Shown here: piece by piece, positions 33,002 through 35,499 of the stretch | Layout: the number at the start of each line of letters is the position of its first letter | Numbering within the stretch: the stretch's first letter is position 1 | NCBI GenBank assembly: GCA_022729575.1 | Contig: DZAL01000027.1 | Span: 1 to 35,499 of the forward strand | Direction of reading: 5' to 3' | Source of the DNA: Thiomargarita sp. | GTDB lineage: Bacteria > Pseudomonadota > Gammaproteobacteria > Beggiatoales > Beggiatoaceae | DNA: 35,499 nt | Notes under the pieces: generated by a model | Told to the model about the DNA's origin: nothing | Seen by the model: the letters and a program-made list of their open reading frames with translations, nothing else | Databases searched by the model: none | Position numbers and translations under genes: made by a program

Positions 33002-33024
33002 CCCCTCTCCCAGAAGGAGAGGGG
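33002..33024. repeat. Short hairpin
   Basis: cccctctcc (33002-33010) pairs with ggagagggg (33016-33024), 30 bases after the methyltransferase stop. No T run follows. It may slow transcription between the two genes or be a simple repeat. Confidence 0.5.
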
Positions 33025-33086
33025 AGAATATTAATGTGTCCAGCGTTTTCGCTATGGCGATAGAACATGCTTAGGAGGTGCGTTGA

Positions 33087-33941
33087 ATGGTACAGCTATT
33101 TGAAAATCAGGGTCACCAAATTTTTTTGGGTGATGCTATCGAGGTGCTTTCCCAGCAGATTCCTGACCATTCGGTTGACCTGATTTTCGCCGACCCGCCT
33201 TACAACATTGGGAAAAATTTTCACGGGCGAAAGGATAAATGGGATTCCGAAAATGAATATTTACATTGGTGTTATCAATGGCTCGATTTATGCGTCACTA
33301 AGCTAACAGACACGGGCAGTTTGTATGTCATGGCCGCTACCCAAAATATGCCTTTTTTTGACCTTTATCTCCGTGAGAAGTTATCAATTTTATCCAGAAT
33401 TATCTGGTTTTATGATAGTTCTGGCGTACAAGCTAAAAAATATTATGGTTCTCTCTATGAACCTATTCTCTTCTGCGTCAAGAATAACCAACACTATACC
33501 TTCAATGCGAACGACATTCTCGTGACTGCCAAAACGGGGGCGCAGAGAAAACTGATAGATTACCGTAAGTCTATTCCCACCGTTTATAATGACCAGAAGG
33601 TGCCTGGTAACGTGTGGCAAATTCCTAGAGTTCGTTACCGCATGGCCGAATACGAAAACCATCCTACCCAAAAGCCCGTGGCCTTATTGGAACGTATCAT
33701 CTTGGCCAGTTCTAACCCAGGTGAGTTAGTGCTTGACCCCTTTTCAGGTACGTTTACCACGGCGTTGGTGGCTAAACAACTTGGGCGTTGTTCTATTGGA
33801 ATAGAAATTGAAGAAGAATATGTTAAAATTGGGCTAAGACGTTTAGAAATTCTTACTCATTACCAAGGTGAAGAACTCAAACGTGAACCACGAGTTTACG
33901 AAAAACCAGTTGCGGTACAACCAGCTTTATTCAATGATTAG
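33087..33941 (+). CDS. yhdJ: YhdJ-like adenine-specific DNA methyltransferase
   Basis: N6-adenine DNA methyltransferase of 284 residues, beta-type order with DPPYN at 36-40 and SAM-binding DPFSGTF at 217-223. It matches E. coli YhdJ along its length, for example VDLIFADPPYNIGKNFHGR, SGVQAKKYYGSLYEPILF, AKTGAQRKLIDYRKS and YENHPTQKPVALLERIILAS. YhdJ methylates the second A of ATGCAT; the same target is likely here but is inferred. AGGAGG stands about eight bases before the ATG. A truncated second gene follows six bases after the stop. Confidence 0.95.
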   Translation: MVQLFENQGHQIFLGDAIEVLSQQIPDHSVDLIFADPPYNIGKNFHGRKDKWDSENEYLHWCYQWLDLCVTKLTDTGSLYVMAATQNMPFFDLYLREKLSILSRIIWFYDSSGVQAKKYYGSLYEPILFCVKNNQHYTFNANDILVTAKTGAQRKLIDYRKSIPTVYNDQKVPGNVWQIPRVRYRMAEYENHPTQKPVALLERIILASSNPGELVLDPFSGTFTTALVAKQLGRCSIGIEIEEEYVKIGLRRLEILTHYQGEELKREPRVYEKPVAVQPALFND

Positions 33942-33947
33942 GTGGTT

Positions 33948-34094
33948 ATGGAACATGAATTTACTTCTCAAATAAAACAAGTTCTGTTCTCAGAATTTGG
34001 GCCAGTAGCAGAATCCATTTATCAAAACAGTTCTCTCCTGCAATATTTGATTAATGGCAGAAATTTAGTGGTTCACGGGCAATCAACACCATAA
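33948..34094 (+). pseudogene. Truncated companion gene of the DNA methyltransferase
   Basis: A 48-codon frame begins at ATG 33948, six bases after the methyltransferase stop, with AGGTGG before it. It reads MEHEFTSQIKQVLFSEFGPV, then IYQNSSLLQYLINGR, and ends HGQSTP. The NSSLLQYLN-like part resembles the beginning of some type II restriction endonucleases, which suggests a lost cognate enzyme; this is a comparison from memory. No continuation is found in the other frames. Confidence 0.45.
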
Positions 34095-34415
34095 ACTAAA
34101 AGACCAGAAATTCAAAGCGAATCTTTGAACCGAGTGGTGATTTTAGCCAAATTCCACGCCACCTAAAAAACGTTGGTAGTCCTGAAATTTAAACCTGACA
34201 GGTCTTTCCTACCTGTCAGATTTAGTTACTCCAGTTCCAGATTTTAGTAGTGCTGAAATCTGGGTTGAAACTCAGGATTGGCAATCCTTTGATAGCTGCC
34301 AATCCTGAGCTAGTTGTCACCCACATTTCAAAATTACCCAGATTTTTTAATCCTCATTCCTCACTATTTACTGGTGAGGTGACAGAGGTATTCTATTTTC
34401 ATTAGGTCATCAACT
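34095..34415. other. Non-coding gap with palindromes
   Basis: No gene is seen. It contains aaacctgacaggt / acctgtcagattt (34191-34223) and ctcaggattggca / tgccaatcctgag (34270-34308), both simple palindromic repeats. Confidence 0.7.
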
Positions 34416-35345
34416 ATGTCAACTATGTCAGCCGTCAATATTTGTCAGGTCCACAAACGTTATCATACTTTATCCGCATTGAAAGGAATCAATTTTGAAA
34501 TTCCGCAAGGCGATTTTTTTGGATTACTTGGCCCCAATGGGGCGGGAAAATCAACTTTAATTAATATCCTGGCCGGCTTAATTCATGCCACTGAGGGTAC
34601 TATCAGTGTGATGGGCCACGATGTGCGTACTCAGTGGCGACAAGCAAGGAGTTTACTCGGCGTGGTGCCACAGGAATTAGTGGTAGATCTGTTTTTCACG
34701 GTGAAGGAGTTACTGACGTTACAATCGGGTTACTTTGGAATAGGTCCAGAAAATAAACCGTGGTTGGAAGAGTTACTGGAAACTTTAAATCTCAGTGATC
34801 AGGCCGATACCTTGATGATGAATTTGTCCGGCGGGATGAAACGTCGAGTGTTAATTGCTCAAGCCTTGGTGCATAAACCGGCAGTGGTCGTGCTCGATGA
34901 ACCTACGGCTGGCATAGATGTCGAATTACGTAAGGTATTATGGTCATTTATTAATCGTTTACATCAAAGTGGTCATACGATTATCTTGACGACTCATTAT
35001 TTGGAAGAAGCCGAGGCGTTATGCGAGACGATGGCGATTTTAAATCACGGGGAGTTGATTGCCTTAGAGAGTAAAACTGCTTTATTAGCACGTCACCCTT
35101 ATCGTCGGTTACGGTTAACACTCACCGAATCTCCACCCGCTTTACCCTCCTGGTTACAGGAGAAAGTGCAATCGTTACAAGGGCGAGAATTAGTCTTACG
35201 ATTACATCGACATGAAGATCAGATTGGTGTTATTTTGGAAGCCTTGCGGTCAGCACAAATTAAGTTGGTCGATTTGCATACCGAGGAGCCGGGGTTAGAG
35301 GAAGTTTTTATGAGTTTGACTAGACCACCGCCAATTCTGCCTTAG
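34416..35345 (+). CDS. ABC-2 type exporter ATPase, YadG-like
   Basis: ATP-binding subunit of 309 residues. Walker A is GPNGAGKST (39-47), the Q-loop glutamine is Q86 in VVPQELVV, the signature LSGGMKRR starts at 137, Walker B VVVLDEPTAGID is at 157-168, and the switch histidine is H194 in LTTHYLEEAE. The sequence runs close to YadG, including DFFGLLGPNG and IILTTHYLEEAEAL. A membrane permease of the YadH kind would be expected downstream, past the tandem repeat at the window edge. Substrate unknown. Confidence 0.94.
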   Translation: MSTMSAVNICQVHKRYHTLSALKGINFEIPQGDFFGLLGPNGAGKSTLINILAGLIHATEGTISVMGHDVRTQWRQARSLLGVVPQELVVDLFFTVKELLTLQSGYFGIGPENKPWLEELLETLNLSDQADTLMMNLSGGMKRRVLIAQALVHKPAVVVLDEPTAGIDVELRKVLWSFINRLHQSGHTIILTTHYLEEAEALCETMAILNHGELIALESKTALLARHPYRRLRLTLTESPPALPSWLQEKVQSLQGRELVLRLHRHEDQIGVILEALRSAQIKLVDLHTEEPGLEEVFMSLTRPPPILP

Positions 35346-35372
35346 CCAGGAGGAGAATCTGGAACCAAACCC

Positions 35373-35499
35373 AGATTTGACAACTTTCGAAAAGTTGTCA
35401 AATCTAAACCAGGGTGCGAGAAACCCAGATTTGACAACTTTCGAAAAGTTGTCAAATCTAAACCAGGGTGCGAGAAACCCAGATTTGACAACTTTCGAA
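35373..35499. repeat. 54-bp tandem repeat with the TTTGACAACTTT palindrome
   Basis: Two full units and the beginning of a third, starting at 35373, 35427 and 35481. Each has the 33-base palindrome and the 21-base linker that contains ccagggtgcgagaaacc. Units are identical as far as they can be compared. The array continues past the right edge of the window. Confidence 0.95.

Noticed and set aside
35373..35499. CRISPR array at the right edge
   Set aside because: The 21-base linkers between 33-base palindromes are the same in each unit, so this is a tandem repeat.

Overview
The window is moderately AT-rich bacterial chromosome. ZipA, a full-length SMC (not MukB), LeuC, a YhdJ-type adenine methyltransferase and a YadG-type ABC ATPase point to a gammaproteobacterium. 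The abundance of toxin-antitoxin (TA) pairs, a Uma2-family protein, and very dense small palindromic repeats fit a Thiotrichales/Beggiatoaceae-like large sulfur bacterium. That placement is an inference from gene content, not a database match.

Region 1 (about 1-16,770) is a TA island. Fourteen two-gene modules lie head to tail, all on the minus strand, with nothing else between them except repeats. Most toxins are PIN-domain (VapC-like), and there are two DUF3368 proteins, three RelE/ParE-type toxins (two of them broken), one BrnT, and one pair I cannot place that looks like a polymorphic-toxin tip with an immunity partner. Antitoxins include AbrB-like VapB, Phd/YefM, UPF0175, a Phd-UPF0175 composite, BrnA, ribbon-helix-helix-like and unrecognised types. 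The modules are separated by a composite repeat assembled from the same blocks, which I name A to G. A is the lead block starting gtctagca. B is a large palindrome with terminal gtctgaatcag. C follows it. D is a second copy of the A lead plus a C-rich/G-rich inverted repeat. E is the gcgcctaacgcaccctacg palindrome and F an alternative tail. G is a hairpin (agaccccgtag / ctacgaggtct) that can replace A. Downstream (3') ends of modules usually touch E or F within a few bases. In several cases the repeat supplies the stop codon.

Region 2 (16,773-21,806) is one 1,677-residue secreted or surface protein on the same strand, again with a block E repeat against its stop codon. It has a signal peptide, a PPC-like domain, a calcium-binding thrombospondin type 3-like array, IPT/TIG-like domains, a GPTPEP stalk and a Cys-rich tail.

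Region 3 (21,807-23,490) is non-coding and repeat-rich. It holds an element with AACTCACCTTACGCA ends interrupted by a 126-bp second element with a 10-bp target duplication, a six-copy tandem palindrome array, and several hairpins.

Region 4 (23,494-35,499) is mostly housekeeping. It holds smc then zipA (minus strand, without the ligA that often follows), a Uma2-family protein, leuC without leuD beside it, a SAM methyltransferase with a regulatory domain, a yhdJ-like DNA methyltransferase followed by a 48-codon remnant that may be a lost restriction partner, and an ABC exporter ATPase. The intergenic gaps carry a palindrome built on TTTGACAACTTT, which becomes a 54-bp tandem repeat running off the right edge.
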